Positions 54,099-61,872 of a stretch of 64,000 nt of DNA are shown here, piece by piece. The position numbers and the translations under genes were made by a program. Position 1 is the stretch's first letter; the number at the start of each line of letters is the position of its first letter. This DNA is from Chryseobacterium aquaeductus (lineage in GTDB: Bacteria > Bacteroidota > Bacteroidia > Flavobacteriales > Weeksellaceae). The notes under the pieces are model-generated. The model did not search any database, had not been told where the DNA came from, and saw only the letters and a list, made by a program, of their open reading frames with translations. The DNA lies in the NCBI RefSeq assembly GCF_905175375.1, contig NZ_CAJIMS010000001.1, positions 2,418,001-2,482,000 on the forward strand, given 5' to 3'.

Positions 54099-54947
54099 AT
54101 GTCCACACAAGACGAAATAGATTATCAGAGAATTGCCAAAGCAATCGATTTTATTCAAAGCAATTTTAAGCTTCAGCCCAATTTGGATGAGGTTGCTGAA
54201 AGAGTAAATTTGAGTCCGGCACATTTTCAGAAAATATTCACAGATTGGGCAGGAACAAGTCCGAAAAAGTTTTTGCAGTTCATCAGTCTTGAACATGCAA
54301 AAAGTTTATTGAAAGAAGAAAAAGCAACGCTGTTTGATGCAGCATTAGAGACCGGACTGTCGAGTACGAGCAGATTGCACGATTTATTTGTGAAAATTGA
54401 AGGAATGTCGCCTTCGGAATATAAAAACGGCGGAAAAAATTTAAATATTAATTACAGTTTTTCCGAAAGTCCGTTTGGTAAAATCATCACAGCTTCTACA
54501 GAAAAAGGAATCTGTTTTATGGCTTTCACCGAAAATAAAGAAAATGCATTGAGAGATTTAGTCAATAAATTTCCCAATGCATCTTTTTTTGAAAAAAACG
54601 ATGAGTTTCAGCAAAATGCACTATCGATTTTTAATAAAGACTGGACGAAATTGAATACCATTAAATTGCATCTTAAAGGAACAGATTTTCAGCTTAAAGT
54701 CTGGGAAAGTTTACTTAAAATTCCACTAGGGAAATTGTCAACTTACGGAAATTTAGCGAATGAAATTGGAAATCCCAAAGCTTCAAGAGCGGTGGGAACT
54801 GCGATTGGAAGTAATCCTGTAGCATTTTTGATTCCTTGTCACCGTGTGATTCAATCATCCGGAAAAATCGGCGGTTATATGTGGGGAAGTGACAGAAAGC
54901 AAATGATGATCGGCTGGGAAAGTGCGAAAGTTTACTTGGAAGATTAG
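54099..54947 (+). CDS. Ada-like AraC regulator fused to O6-methylguanine-DNA methyltransferase
   Basis: 282 residues. N-terminal AraC-type helix-turn-helix domain (about 10-105; LDEVAERVNLSPAHFQKIF and ETGLSSTSRLHDLF are the two helix-turn-helix units), then a methylguanine methyltransferase domain (about 115-280) with ALSIFNKDW, TYGNLANEIGNPKASRAVGTAIG in part, and the active site IPCHRV with Cys247. The zinc-binding N-terminal domain of E. coli Ada, which senses methylphosphotriesters, is missing. It probably repairs O6-methylguanine and may regulate the AlkB-like gene next door. Confidence 0.9.
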   Translation: MSTQDEIDYQRIAKAIDFIQSNFKLQPNLDEVAERVNLSPAHFQKIFTDWAGTSPKKFLQFISLEHAKSLLKEEKATLFDAALETGLSSTSRLHDLFVKIEGMSPSEYKNGGKNLNINYSFSESPFGKIITASTEKGICFMAFTENKENALRDLVNKFPNASFFEKNDEFQQNALSIFNKDWTKLNTIKLHLKGTDFQLKVWESLLKIPLGKLSTYGNLANEIGNPKASRAVGTAIGSNPVAFLIPCHRVIQSSGKIGGYMWGSDRKQMMIGWESAKVYLED

Positions 54948-54959
54948 ACTTGAATTATT

Positions 54960-55099
54960 TTTTGAACCATTAAGATTTGTTTTTAAGAAGTTAAGTTTAA
55001 TTAAGAAAAAATCAAATAGATTTTTAGTAAATAAGCTGCTTAAAGCGAAGCTCAACTTTAACCATATCAACTACTTAATAGAATCTTAATGGTTCAAAA
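54960..55099. repeat. Inverted-repeat element between the repair genes
   Basis: Perfect 18 bp ends TTTTGAACCATTAAGATT (54960-54977) and AATCTTAATGGTTCAAAA (55082-55099), with an AT-rich interior containing partly complementary AAGTTAAGTTT and AACTTTAAC. No coding potential. Its size and ends suit a small MITE-like element. It lies between the Ada-like and AlkB-like genes without breaking either. Confidence 0.7.
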
Positions 55100-55115
55100 T
55101 TAAATATTTAAACTA

Positions 55116-55727
55116 ATGAATAATTTATTTGATAGCACACCAGATTTCCCAATCAACATTCTTCCCAAAGATGGAGTTACAGAATACTACGGAAAGATTT
55201 TTTCTGATGCTGAATGTGAAAAATATTATCAGTATTTGTTTAATCAAATCCCTTGGGAAAATGATGAAGCGGTCATTTTCGGAAAGCTGATTATTACTAA
55301 AAGAAAAGTGGCGTGGTTTGGCGAAAAAAAATTTGAATATACTTATTCCAACAGAACAAAATATGCTAAAATCTGGACTCCGGAATTATTAGCTTTAAAA
55401 CAAAAATGCGAAGAAGTTTCTGGAGAAACTTACAATTCTTGTTTGTTGAATTTATACCATGACGGAAACGAAGGAATGGCGTACCACAGCGATGGCGAGA
55501 AAGACTTAAAAAAACATGGGGCAATCGCTTCTCTCACTTTTGGTGCCGAAAGAAAATTTTCTTTCAAGCATAAATTATCAAAAGAAAGAATTGATATTAT
55601 GCTGGAAAACGGAAGTTTATTGGTGATGAAAGGCACAACTCAGGAAAACTGGTTGCACAGACTTCCGCCAACCAAAAAAGTAACAAAGCCGAGAGTGAAT
55701 CTTACTTTCAGAACTATTGAGGAATAA
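55116..55727 (+). CDS. alkB: AlkB-like 2-oxoglutarate/Fe(II) dioxygenase
   Basis: 203 residues. Oxidative demethylase for 1-methyladenine and 3-methylcytosine in DNA. Iron ligands: His124 and Asp126 in YHSDGE, His181 in NWLHRLP; the 2-oxoglutarate Arg pair is in KPRVNLTFR. The N-terminal nucleotide-recognition part is short, as in compact eukaryote-like AlkB homologues. It follows the Ada-like gene in the same direction, so this is a two-gene alkylation-repair locus. Confidence 0.88.
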   Translation: MNNLFDSTPDFPINILPKDGVTEYYGKIFSDAECEKYYQYLFNQIPWENDEAVIFGKLIITKRKVAWFGEKKFEYTYSNRTKYAKIWTPELLALKQKCEEVSGETYNSCLLNLYHDGNEGMAYHSDGEKDLKKHGAIASLTFGAERKFSFKHKLSKERIDIMLENGSLLVMKGTTQENWLHRLPPTKKVTKPRVNLTFRTIEE

Positions 55728-55787
55728 AAATAGCAGTGTAAATCACACCGCTATCCTTTATAATATTAATTTACCTCTAACCTCTAA

Positions 55788-57644
55788 CTATTTCAAAACC
55801 TCAACTTCAATCGCAGAATCTTCAAAAATTTTAATAAAAGCTTTTGTATAATCTTCTTTTGTCGCCATATTCGGATTGTCTAAAAACTTTTGTGGATTTA
55901 CCGAGAAAAGTGGAAACCAAGTCGAAGAAATTTGGATCTGAATTTTGTGACCTTTCTTAAACGTATGAACAACATCCTGCAATCTGAAATTCACAGCAGT
56001 TTTCTGATTCGCAATCAAAGCTTCAGGTTTTTCTTTTGAATTTCTGAATCTTGCAGGCATGATTTCACTTCGTACCATTTGATGATAATTTCCGTAAATA
56101 ACGCCGTCTTTCTTCTGTTCAGGTTTAAAATCTTCAGGATAAACATCAATCAGTTTTACGGCAAAATCTGCGTCTGTAGATGAAGAAGCAACAAATAATT
56201 TAGCCATGATTTCTCCTGCAAAAGTCATGTCTTCCGTCAAAACATCTGTTGTGAAAGTCAGAACATCAGGTCTTCCGACTGCAAATCTCTGGTCTTCCGA
56301 CATGTAATTTCGGGGAGTAAATCCGTTAAAATCTTTAAGATTATCCGAACTTAAAACCGGATTGTTTGGGTCACTATAATATTCTGAAACATCTTGTCCG
56401 GCTGTGTTTTTTAAAGTTTCATTCGCTAAATAGAAGTTGACTTTCTGAGAATTTTTTGGTGGATATTGAGCAAACTCTCTCCATTCTTTGGCTCCGGTGT
56501 CATACATCATCGCTTCGGGCAAACCGGCATCTTGTTTTGTATTTCCTTTCAAATAATGATTAAAAAATTTGGTTTCCAAATTCTTTTGGTAATAAGTCGC
56601 GATGCTGTCACCAAAATAAATTTGGTTATGAAAATGTTTTCCATCTTCACGTCCCCAGCCACCATGAGAAAATGGTCCCATGACAATGGTATTTTTAGCT
56701 TTTGGACTTGTTTTTTCGATCGTTTTATAAATATTCAAAGGTCCGAAAAGATCTTCTGCGTCATACCAACCTCCGACAGTCATTACGGCATGATTGATAT
56801 TTTTAAGATGAGGTAAAAGACTTCTTTTCTGCCAGTATTCATCGTAATTCGGGTGATTCATAATTTCGGTCATGAAGAAGTTGTCTTTGTAATATTTGTC
56901 ATATCCATCTTTCAAAGTTCCCATTTCTCTGTAGAATTTGAGACCGTCTTCTGAAGTAGGTTTGATCATCGAATCTGAATACCAAGCTTTGTTTTCCGCC
57001 TTTGTTTTCTGCACTCCGAAAACCGGGAATGTTCTGAAATAGCCCAGCATAAATTTTCCGTTATGAAGAAAATCGTCATTCCAGAAATCTGAAATGGGAG
57101 CCTGAGGTGATGAAGCCACCAAAGCCGGATGCTGCGCCAAAGTTCCTACAACGGTATAAAATCCGGGGTATGAAGTTCCGTATTGACCGATTTTTCCGTT
57201 GTTATCTTTGATGTTTTTGATCAGCCAATCGATGGTGTCGTAAGTATCGGTACTTTCGTCGACATCTTTTTTCGTTTTGCGTTCAACCTGCGGCGTCATA
57301 TTCGTGAAAGTACCTTCACTCATATATCTTCCGCGAACGTCCTGGTAAACAAAAATATATTTTTCGTTCATCAGATATTTATTCGGGCCGACACTTCTGC
57401 GGTATTCATTTTCACCATACGGCGCAATGCTGTAGCAGGTTCTCTGCATCAGAAAAGGATATTTTTGTTTTTTCGAAATATCTTTTGGAATATAAACAGC
57501 CGTGAAAAGTTTCACACCGTCACGCATCGTGATGTAAAATTCTTTTTTGGTAAAATTTTCTTTGACGAAAATGTCTGTCAGCTGAGTCTGCGCATTCCCA
57601 AAAAAGAAAAGCAAAATAAGTAAAAATGAATATCGGATGTTCAT
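55788..57644 (-). CDS. CocE/NonD-family hydrolase (X-Pro dipeptidyl-peptidase S15-like)
   Basis: 618 residues, secreted: signal peptide about 1-19 (LLFFFGNAQT). Alpha/beta hydrolase domain with the nucleophile Ser around 157 in GQYGTSYPGFY, a likely catalytic Asp in MTVGGWYDAEDLFGP and His in GPFSHGGWGRE. C-terminal jelly-roll domain (about 430-615) as in cocaine esterase and alpha-amino acid ester hydrolases. Acts on esters or amide bonds of short acyl/peptide substrates; actual substrate unknown. It has no T9SS sorting tail. Monocistronic. Confidence 0.88.
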   Translation of the reverse strand: MNIRYSFLLILLFFFGNAQTQLTDIFVKENFTKKEFYITMRDGVKLFTAVYIPKDISKKQKYPFLMQRTCYSIAPYGENEYRRSVGPNKYLMNEKYIFVYQDVRGRYMSEGTFTNMTPQVERKTKKDVDESTDTYDTIDWLIKNIKDNNGKIGQYGTSYPGFYTVVGTLAQHPALVASSPQAPISDFWNDDFLHNGKFMLGYFRTFPVFGVQKTKAENKAWYSDSMIKPTSEDGLKFYREMGTLKDGYDKYYKDNFFMTEIMNHPNYDEYWQKRSLLPHLKNINHAVMTVGGWYDAEDLFGPLNIYKTIEKTSPKAKNTIVMGPFSHGGWGREDGKHFHNQIYFGDSIATYYQKNLETKFFNHYLKGNTKQDAGLPEAMMYDTGAKEWREFAQYPPKNSQKVNFYLANETLKNTAGQDVSEYYSDPNNPVLSSDNLKDFNGFTPRNYMSEDQRFAVGRPDVLTFTTDVLTEDMTFAGEIMAKLFVASSSTDADFAVKLIDVYPEDFKPEQKKDGVIYGNYHQMVRSEIMPARFRNSKEKPEALIANQKTAVNFRLQDVVHTFKKGHKIQIQISSTWFPLFSVNPQKFLDNPNMATKEDYTKAFIKIFEDSAIEVEVLK

Positions 57645-57748
57645 AGATGAAATTTGTGGCTAATTTAAAAATAAAAAACGTGCATTTATTTCATAGGTAC
57701 TCAATTCTTTGAAAATGATTGATATAAAATATTTAACTAAATTTATAA

Positions 57749-57937
57749 ATGCTAAACAGTTTACATCATGAATTACACAATATCCTTTCAGAAAAGAACG
57801 AAGTAAGGTATGGAGCAGTTATCCAAGCAGTCGCCCACCACCTTGGAAATGGCAAGAAGACAGTCGCAGATATTGAAGACGAAAAGCGTGTCAAAAGAGA
57901 AGAAGCAGAGAAGCTGAAGAAGTATATTGCTGAATAA
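57749..57937 (+). CDS. Small protein of unknown function (62 residues)
   Basis: 62 residues, charged, mostly helical, with no signal peptide: MLNSLHHELHNILSE, then YGAVIQAVAHHLGNG, then a highly charged tail EDEKRVKREEAEKLKKYIAE. It is followed by a terminator-like hairpin, which supports it being a real gene. I do not recognise the family; DNA or protein binding is possible from the charge but unproven. Confidence 0.55.
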   Translation: MLNSLHHELHNILSEKNEVRYGAVIQAVAHHLGNGKKTVADIEDEKRVKREEAEKLKKYIAE

Positions 57938-57946
57938 AAAAGGAAA

Positions 57947-57976
57947 AATGACCAGAATTGCTCCTGGCCATTTTCA
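57947..57976 (+). terminator. Terminator after the 62-residue gene
   Basis: Stem AATGACCAG with CTGGCCATT (one mismatch) followed by Ts. Confidence 0.65.
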
Positions 57977-58000
57977 AATATATAAAAGTTGGTTTGGTTC

Positions 58001-58310
58001 TTATTTGGTTTCCATCTTTTTTCCTGCAAACTTATTCAGTTTCATGGTTAGTGAAAACATTATGTAGCGTCTCAAAATAAGATCTTCACGGTCTTCAAAG
58101 TTGGTTGGGGCGATCGTTCTTCTCCAGCTTTGGTTTAGCACATCATATAATTTTACCTTCGCTGTCAGCTGTTTTTTAAAGAATATCCCAAACTCGTGTT
58201 CCAGAAATAAAAATCTCTCTTGAAACCTGGTGCAATGTTCGACGTCGTGTTGTATTCAAAATCATTGCCAAACACGAGGTTTGTTTTATCTGAACCGTAG
58301 CCTAATTTTC
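58001..58310 (-). pseudogene. C-terminal remnant of an outer-membrane beta-barrel receptor
   Basis: On the minus strand the last stretch reads FKKQLTAKVKLYDVLNQSW, then LILRRYIMFSLTMKLNKFAG and a stop at 58001, which is the typical closing part of a TonB-receptor-like outer-membrane barrel of flavobacteria. Just upstream in another frame comes NTTSNIAPGFKRDFYFWNTS then LGYSLK, the preceding strands, before a stop. The two frames meet at a run of A/T near 58170-58178, where one base has been lost. Nothing recognisable continues further upstream, so over 600 residues of the usual protein are gone. Decayed gene. Confidence 0.7.
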
Positions 58311-58344
58311 ATCTTTTAGTTTTGATGCGCAAAAGTATAAAAAA

Positions 58345-58366
58345 AACATCCCTAAAAAGGGATGTT
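58345..58366. terminator. Terminator after the SH3/BON gene
   Basis: Perfect 9 bp stem AACATCCCT (58345-58353) and AGGGATGTT (58358-58366), with an A run on one side. Confidence 0.75.
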
Positions 58367-58407
58367 AAATGTTAAATATTTCTAAAAACAGTGAGTTTCT
58401 TATAAAC

Positions 58408-58827
58408 TTATGCTTTTAAATATCTAGAATAGGCGTAACCTTCCTGTCCATCGTCAGTTTTTACTTTCCACCAGTCGTCAGAAGTCTGCTCAACAAGAGT
58501 AACTGAAGAGCCTTTTGCAGCTTTACCTACAACAGCAGCTTCGGTAGAAGGCTCTTGTCTGATATTTAGGTTAGAATCTTCTGTTGCAATCGTAAGTATA
58601 GCACCAGCTGCAAGACCTGCAACTTGTACATCGATATTAATGTCTGAAGCAGAGTAAGTAGAATCAATAGCTCCCAAAGCATTCCAAACTGCATCTTTTG
58701 CTGCAGTATTAGAAGCATTTCCCGAAACATAAAGAATTCCGTCTTGTTCCTGAACCTGAAGATTAGAAACTCCTGCAGACTGAGCCGCAGAAACTACACT
58801 CGAATATTTATCTTGTAATGTGCTCAT
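58408..58827 (-). CDS. BON-like plus bacterial SH3 domain protein
   Basis: 139 residues. Residues about 5-70 resemble a BON domain (VSNLQVQEQDGILYVSGNASNTAAKDAVWNAL in strands and helix). Residues 77-139 are a bacterial SH3 domain (LNIRQEPSTEAAVVGKAAKGS; WWKVKTDDGQEGYAYSRYL). No signal peptide is visible, which is odd for SH3b proteins that usually bind cell wall. It follows the BON lipoprotein gene after 6 bases, so they form an operon. Role unknown; perhaps envelope stress. Confidence 0.75.
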   Translation of the reverse strand: MSTLQDKYSSVVSAAQSAGVSNLQVQEQDGILYVSGNASNTAAKDAVWNALGAIDSTYSASDINIDVQVAGLAAGAILTIATEDSNLNIRQEPSTEAAVVGKAAKGSSVTLVEQTSDDWWKVKTDDGQEGYAYSRYLKA

Positions 58828-58833
58828 TTTTAA

Positions 58834-59325
58834 TTATTTTACAGTATAATTAAAATTTACTTTTCCAACTTTCAAAGCGTCTACAGATTCTTTGATTTTT
58901 CTAGCTTGTGCAGAAGATGCAGTTCCCGTCAAAGTCAATTCTCCGTTTACTACTTCCACATTTACAGATGGGAAATCTTTCAAAGCGTCTTTCACTTTTT
59001 GCTGAACCATAGGATCTACAGCTGAAGTAGTTGTAACAGGCTCTGGTGCTGTTACTACCGGAGCTACAGTCGCCATATCATGAACGTCTTTTACACCTTT
59101 AATTTCTTTTAGAGATTTAATAGCTGCATCTTTTTCAGCTTGTGAAGAAAATGTACCACCTAGATGGGCTACACCTTCTTTTACTTCTACGGTTGCTGCA
59201 GGATTGGCTGTAACAATTGTAGTTGCTTGTGTCTGGAGATCAGCGTCAGATACCTTCTTTTTGCACGAAATACTTCCAAACGATATTGCCAAAGCTAAGG
59301 CAGACATTGCGATTGTTTTTTTCAT
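58834..59325 (-). CDS. BON-domain lipoprotein
   Basis: 163 residues. Signal peptide with lipobox GSISC (Cys about 21) followed by KKK. Two BON domains: about 28-82 (VEVKEGVAHLGGTFSSQAEKDAAIKSL) and about 105-163 (VNVEVVNGELTLTGTASSAQARKI), joined by a Pro/Thr-rich linker. BON domains bind phospholipid surfaces and occur in OsmY-type stress proteins. A promoter box lies at 59357. Heads an operon with the SH3/BON gene. Confidence 0.85.
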   Translation of the reverse strand: MKKTIAMSALALAISFGSISCKKKVSDADLQTQATTIVTANPAATVEVKEGVAHLGGTFSSQAEKDAAIKSLKEIKGVKDVHDMATVAPVVTAPEPVTTTSAVDPMVQQKVKDALKDFPSVNVEVVNGELTLTGTASSAQARKIKESVDALKVGKVNFNYTVK

Positions 59326-59356
59326 AATTGATTTTGTTTAATGTTTTAATTACACT

Positions 59357-59364
59357 CAAATGTA
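59357..59364 (-). promoter_or_regulatory. -7 promoter box of the BON operon
   Basis: TACATTTG on the minus strand, matching TAnnTTTG, 31 bases before the start codon. Confidence 0.5.
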
Positions 59365-59510
59365 ATAATAAAATTTGTACCATTTATCTAAAAAAATAAA
59401 TAAATATGTGAAGATTTTATTTTAATGTTGTCATAATCTGTAAGTTAATTTTTGAAATTGCTAATTAATAACAGTTTTCATAAAGTGTTACTCATCATCA
59501 ATAAAACCAT

Positions 59511-59518
59511 TATATTTG
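59511..59518 (+). promoter_or_regulatory. -7 promoter box of the symporter gene
   Basis: TATATTTG matches TAnnTTTG, 19 bases before the start codon. Confidence 0.55.
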
Positions 59519-59537
59519 CGACTATTGAACTAAAGAT

Positions 59538-60788
59538 ATGAAAGGACAAAATAAATTATTCATTGCAATCATTGTTGCATTATTAGTGGGTGTTGCAATC
59601 GGCGGATTTGTACATATTCAATATCCGGATAGTGCAAAACCATTTTCTGATAACATTAAACTTTTAGGAACAGTCTTTATTAGATTGGTACAGATGATTA
59701 TTGCGCCATTGGTTTTCACCACATTGGTTGTAGGAATTGCCAAAATGAGTGATCTGAAAATGATTGGCAGGGTAGGATCAAAAGCGATGCTATGGTTTAT
59801 TTCTGCTTCTCTCATTTCTCTTTTTATAGGTTTGATCTTGGTAAATTGGCTTGAACCTGGCCACGTAACGAAACTTCCGATTCAGGATGCAGCCTCTGCC
59901 GATGAACTGTTGAAATCGAGTAAAGGTTTTTCATTAGAAGATTTCGTAAAACATATTATTCCTAAAAGTATTTTTGAAGCATTTGCTACCAACGAAGTCC
60001 TGCAAATTGTTGTTTTCTCGATTATGTTTGGCGTTGCTTTGGCTAATTTGGGAGATGAATATGCACAACCTGTCATCAAATTATTTGATGTAATTGCTCA
60101 TGCAATTCTTAAAATGGTAGGGTATATCATGTGGTTTGCGCCACTTGGTGTTTTAGGTGCAATTGCAGCCGTAGTTGCCACCAATGGTTTTGAAATTTTT
60201 AAAGTGTACGCCATTTATCTTCGAGACTTTTTCTTTGCGATTGCAGTTTTGTGGGCAGTTTTACTAATCGTTGGATATTTAATTTTAGGAAACCGTTTGT
60301 TTGAATTATTAAGAAGAATAAAATCACCATTGCTAATTGCATTTTCAACCACAAGTTCAGAAGCTGTTTTTCCTAAATTGGTTGAGGAATTAGAAAGATT
60401 CGGATGTAACAATAGAGTAGTCTCATTTATATTGCCTTTAGGGTATTCGTTCAATTTGGATGGAAGCATGATGTACATGACGTTTGCATCGATTTTCATT
60501 GCTCAGATTTACGGAATCGATATGTCTGTTGGTCAGCAAATTACAATGCTTTTAGTTTTGATGTTGACTTCAAAAGGAATTGCCGGAGTTCCGAGAGCTT
60601 CTTTGGTAATCATCGTGGCAACCTGTTCTATGTTTGGAATTCCGCCGGAAGGAATTGCCTTAATTTTACCTATCGATCACTTTTGCGATATGGCGAGAAG
60701 TATGACGAATGTTTTAGGAAATGCTTTGGCGACTTCTGCCGTTTCAAAATGGGAAGGACAGCTTGATAATCATGGTGGAGATATGTAA
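59538..60788 (+). CDS. Dicarboxylate/amino acid:cation symporter (DAACS family)
   Basis: 416 residues with about eight membrane helices and two hairpin loops. Signature points: IRLVQMIIAPLVFTTLVVGIA (near 48-68, cut at the Pro), hairpin 1 STTSSEAVFPKL (about 273-284; usual form has SSSEATLP), PLGYSFNLDGSMMYM (about 304-318, sodium site) and IDHFCDMARSMTNVLGN (near 377-393). Takes up glutamate, aspartate or C4-dicarboxylates with Na+ or H+. Monocistronic, with a strong terminator. Confidence 0.92.
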   Translation: MKGQNKLFIAIIVALLVGVAIGGFVHIQYPDSAKPFSDNIKLLGTVFIRLVQMIIAPLVFTTLVVGIAKMSDLKMIGRVGSKAMLWFISASLISLFIGLILVNWLEPGHVTKLPIQDAASADELLKSSKGFSLEDFVKHIIPKSIFEAFATNEVLQIVVFSIMFGVALANLGDEYAQPVIKLFDVIAHAILKMVGYIMWFAPLGVLGAIAAVVATNGFEIFKVYAIYLRDFFFAIAVLWAVLLIVGYLILGNRLFELLRRIKSPLLIAFSTTSSEAVFPKLVEELERFGCNNRVVSFILPLGYSFNLDGSMMYMTFASIFIAQIYGIDMSVGQQITMLLVLMLTSKGIAGVPRASLVIIVATCSMFGIPPEGIALILPIDHFCDMARSMTNVLGNALATSAVSKWEGQLDNHGGDM

Positions 60789-60812
60789 AAAGTCAATTTA
60801 TCTAAAGATAGT

Positions 60813-60855
60813 GAATGGTCAATAGAGAATTTCTTTTCTGTTGACCATTTTTTTA
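60813..60855 (+). terminator. Terminator after the symporter gene
   Basis: AATGGTCAA pairs with TTGACCATT; the stem continues inward with AGA/TCT and AA/TT around single mismatches, then seven Ts. Confidence 0.8.
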
Positions 60856-60885
60856 TGAAATTTGTATTACTTTGCTGAGTGAAAC

Positions 60886-60953
60886 GCCTTTGCGAAAGAA
60901 AAATATTTTCGATGATTTAAATTAAAAATTTGCGAACCTTGCGTTAAAAATAG
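60886..60953. repeat. Degenerate GCG-AAC/TTGCG intergenic repeat
   Basis: CCTTTGCGAAAG and, 40 bases on, TTTGCGAACCTTGCGTTAAAAA. It resembles a worn copy of the 'TTTGCGAACCTTTGCGTT' repeats common between flavobacterial genes. Recognised from memory only. Confidence 0.35.
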
Positions 60954-60971
60954 ATTAAAACCTATCATTAA

Positions 60972-61685
60972 ATGAATTTACAACAACATAAAAATACAAT
61001 TGCTGATAAAGGATTTTCCGTTATCAGCAATGTTTTTTCTACGGAAGAAATTGAACGTATTTCTGCAGTCATTCAGAATATAGATACCTCAAAAGAAACT
61101 TTCAGAAAATCGGAAGATCTTTTTGCAATTCGTCAGTTTTTAAAGGAAATTCCTGAAGTGAAAGATTTGATTTTTAATGAAAATCTAAAAACAATCATCA
61201 GAGAAATTTTTGGCGAAAATTATTTTGTTGTGAAAAGTATTTACTTCGATAAACCAGAAAAGTCAAATTGGTATGTCGCTTATCATCAGGATTTGACGAT
61301 TTCTGTTGATAAAAAAGTTGTTTTACAAAACTTCGGACCATGGACGACCAAACAAAATCAGTTTGCTGTGCAGCCACCTTTAGATATTCTTGAAAATGTT
61401 TTTACCATAAGAATTCATTTAGACGATACCGATGAAAATAATGGAGCCTTAAAAGTAGTTCCAAAATCTCATTCAAAAGGAATTTACAGACCTGAAACCA
61501 TCAATTGGAATGTAGAAGCAGAAAATATCTGCAATGTAGAAAAAGGTGGAATCATGATTATGAAACCTTTGCTGATTCACGGATCCAATCGTACAACAAA
61601 TGGAAAAAAGAGGAGAGTGATTCACATTGAATTTTCGGATAGAGAATTGCCCGAGGAATTGAATTGGTCGGAGAGGATGCATTAA
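60972..61685 (+). CDS. Phytanoyl-CoA dioxygenase (PhyH) family oxygenase
   Basis: 237 residues. Non-haem Fe(II)/2-oxoglutarate enzyme with metal ligands His105 and Asp107 (AYHQDLTI) and His203 (LLIHGSNRTT); the 2-oxoglutarate Arg is likely in KKRRVIHIEFS. RIHLDDTDENNGALKVVPKSH (about 152-172, split at the Asp pair) is typical of PhyH. Hydroxylates an unknown small molecule. No clear operon partner. Confidence 0.87.
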   Translation: MNLQQHKNTIADKGFSVISNVFSTEEIERISAVIQNIDTSKETFRKSEDLFAIRQFLKEIPEVKDLIFNENLKTIIREIFGENYFVVKSIYFDKPEKSNWYVAYHQDLTISVDKKVVLQNFGPWTTKQNQFAVQPPLDILENVFTIRIHLDDTDENNGALKVVPKSHSKGIYRPETINWNVEAENICNVEKGGIMIMKPLLIHGSNRTTNGKKRRVIHIEFSDRELPEELNWSERMH

Positions 61686-61701
61686 CATCATTTACAGTTT
61701 A

Positions 61702-61771
61702 TTTGTCACTCTGAAGGAATCTCAATCTAATATTGTTATAATGCCGCTTAGATTCCTACGGAATAACAAAC
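61702..61771. repeat. Imperfect palindromic intergenic repeat
   Basis: TTTGTCACTCTGAAGGAATC (61702-61721) and TAGATTCCTACGGAATAACAAA (61749-61770) are imperfect complements. The pattern 'TGTCATTCTGAAGGAATCT' is a familiar worn repeat between Bacteroidota genes; recognised from memory. Confidence 0.45.
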
Positions 61772-61822
61772 TCAGAGTTTTTTTCAAATCCAATTCTTAA
61801 GATTTAATTAAAAAAAAACAAA

Positions 61823-61851
61823 AAAACCTCTTCCAAATCGAAAGAGGTTTC
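61823..61851. terminator. Bidirectional terminator
   Basis: AAACCTCTT pairs with AAGAGGTTT around a CCAAATCGA-type loop; A run before and T-rich after, between convergent genes. Confidence 0.75.
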
Positions 61852-61872
61852 ATTATTTTAAACTGCAAATTT

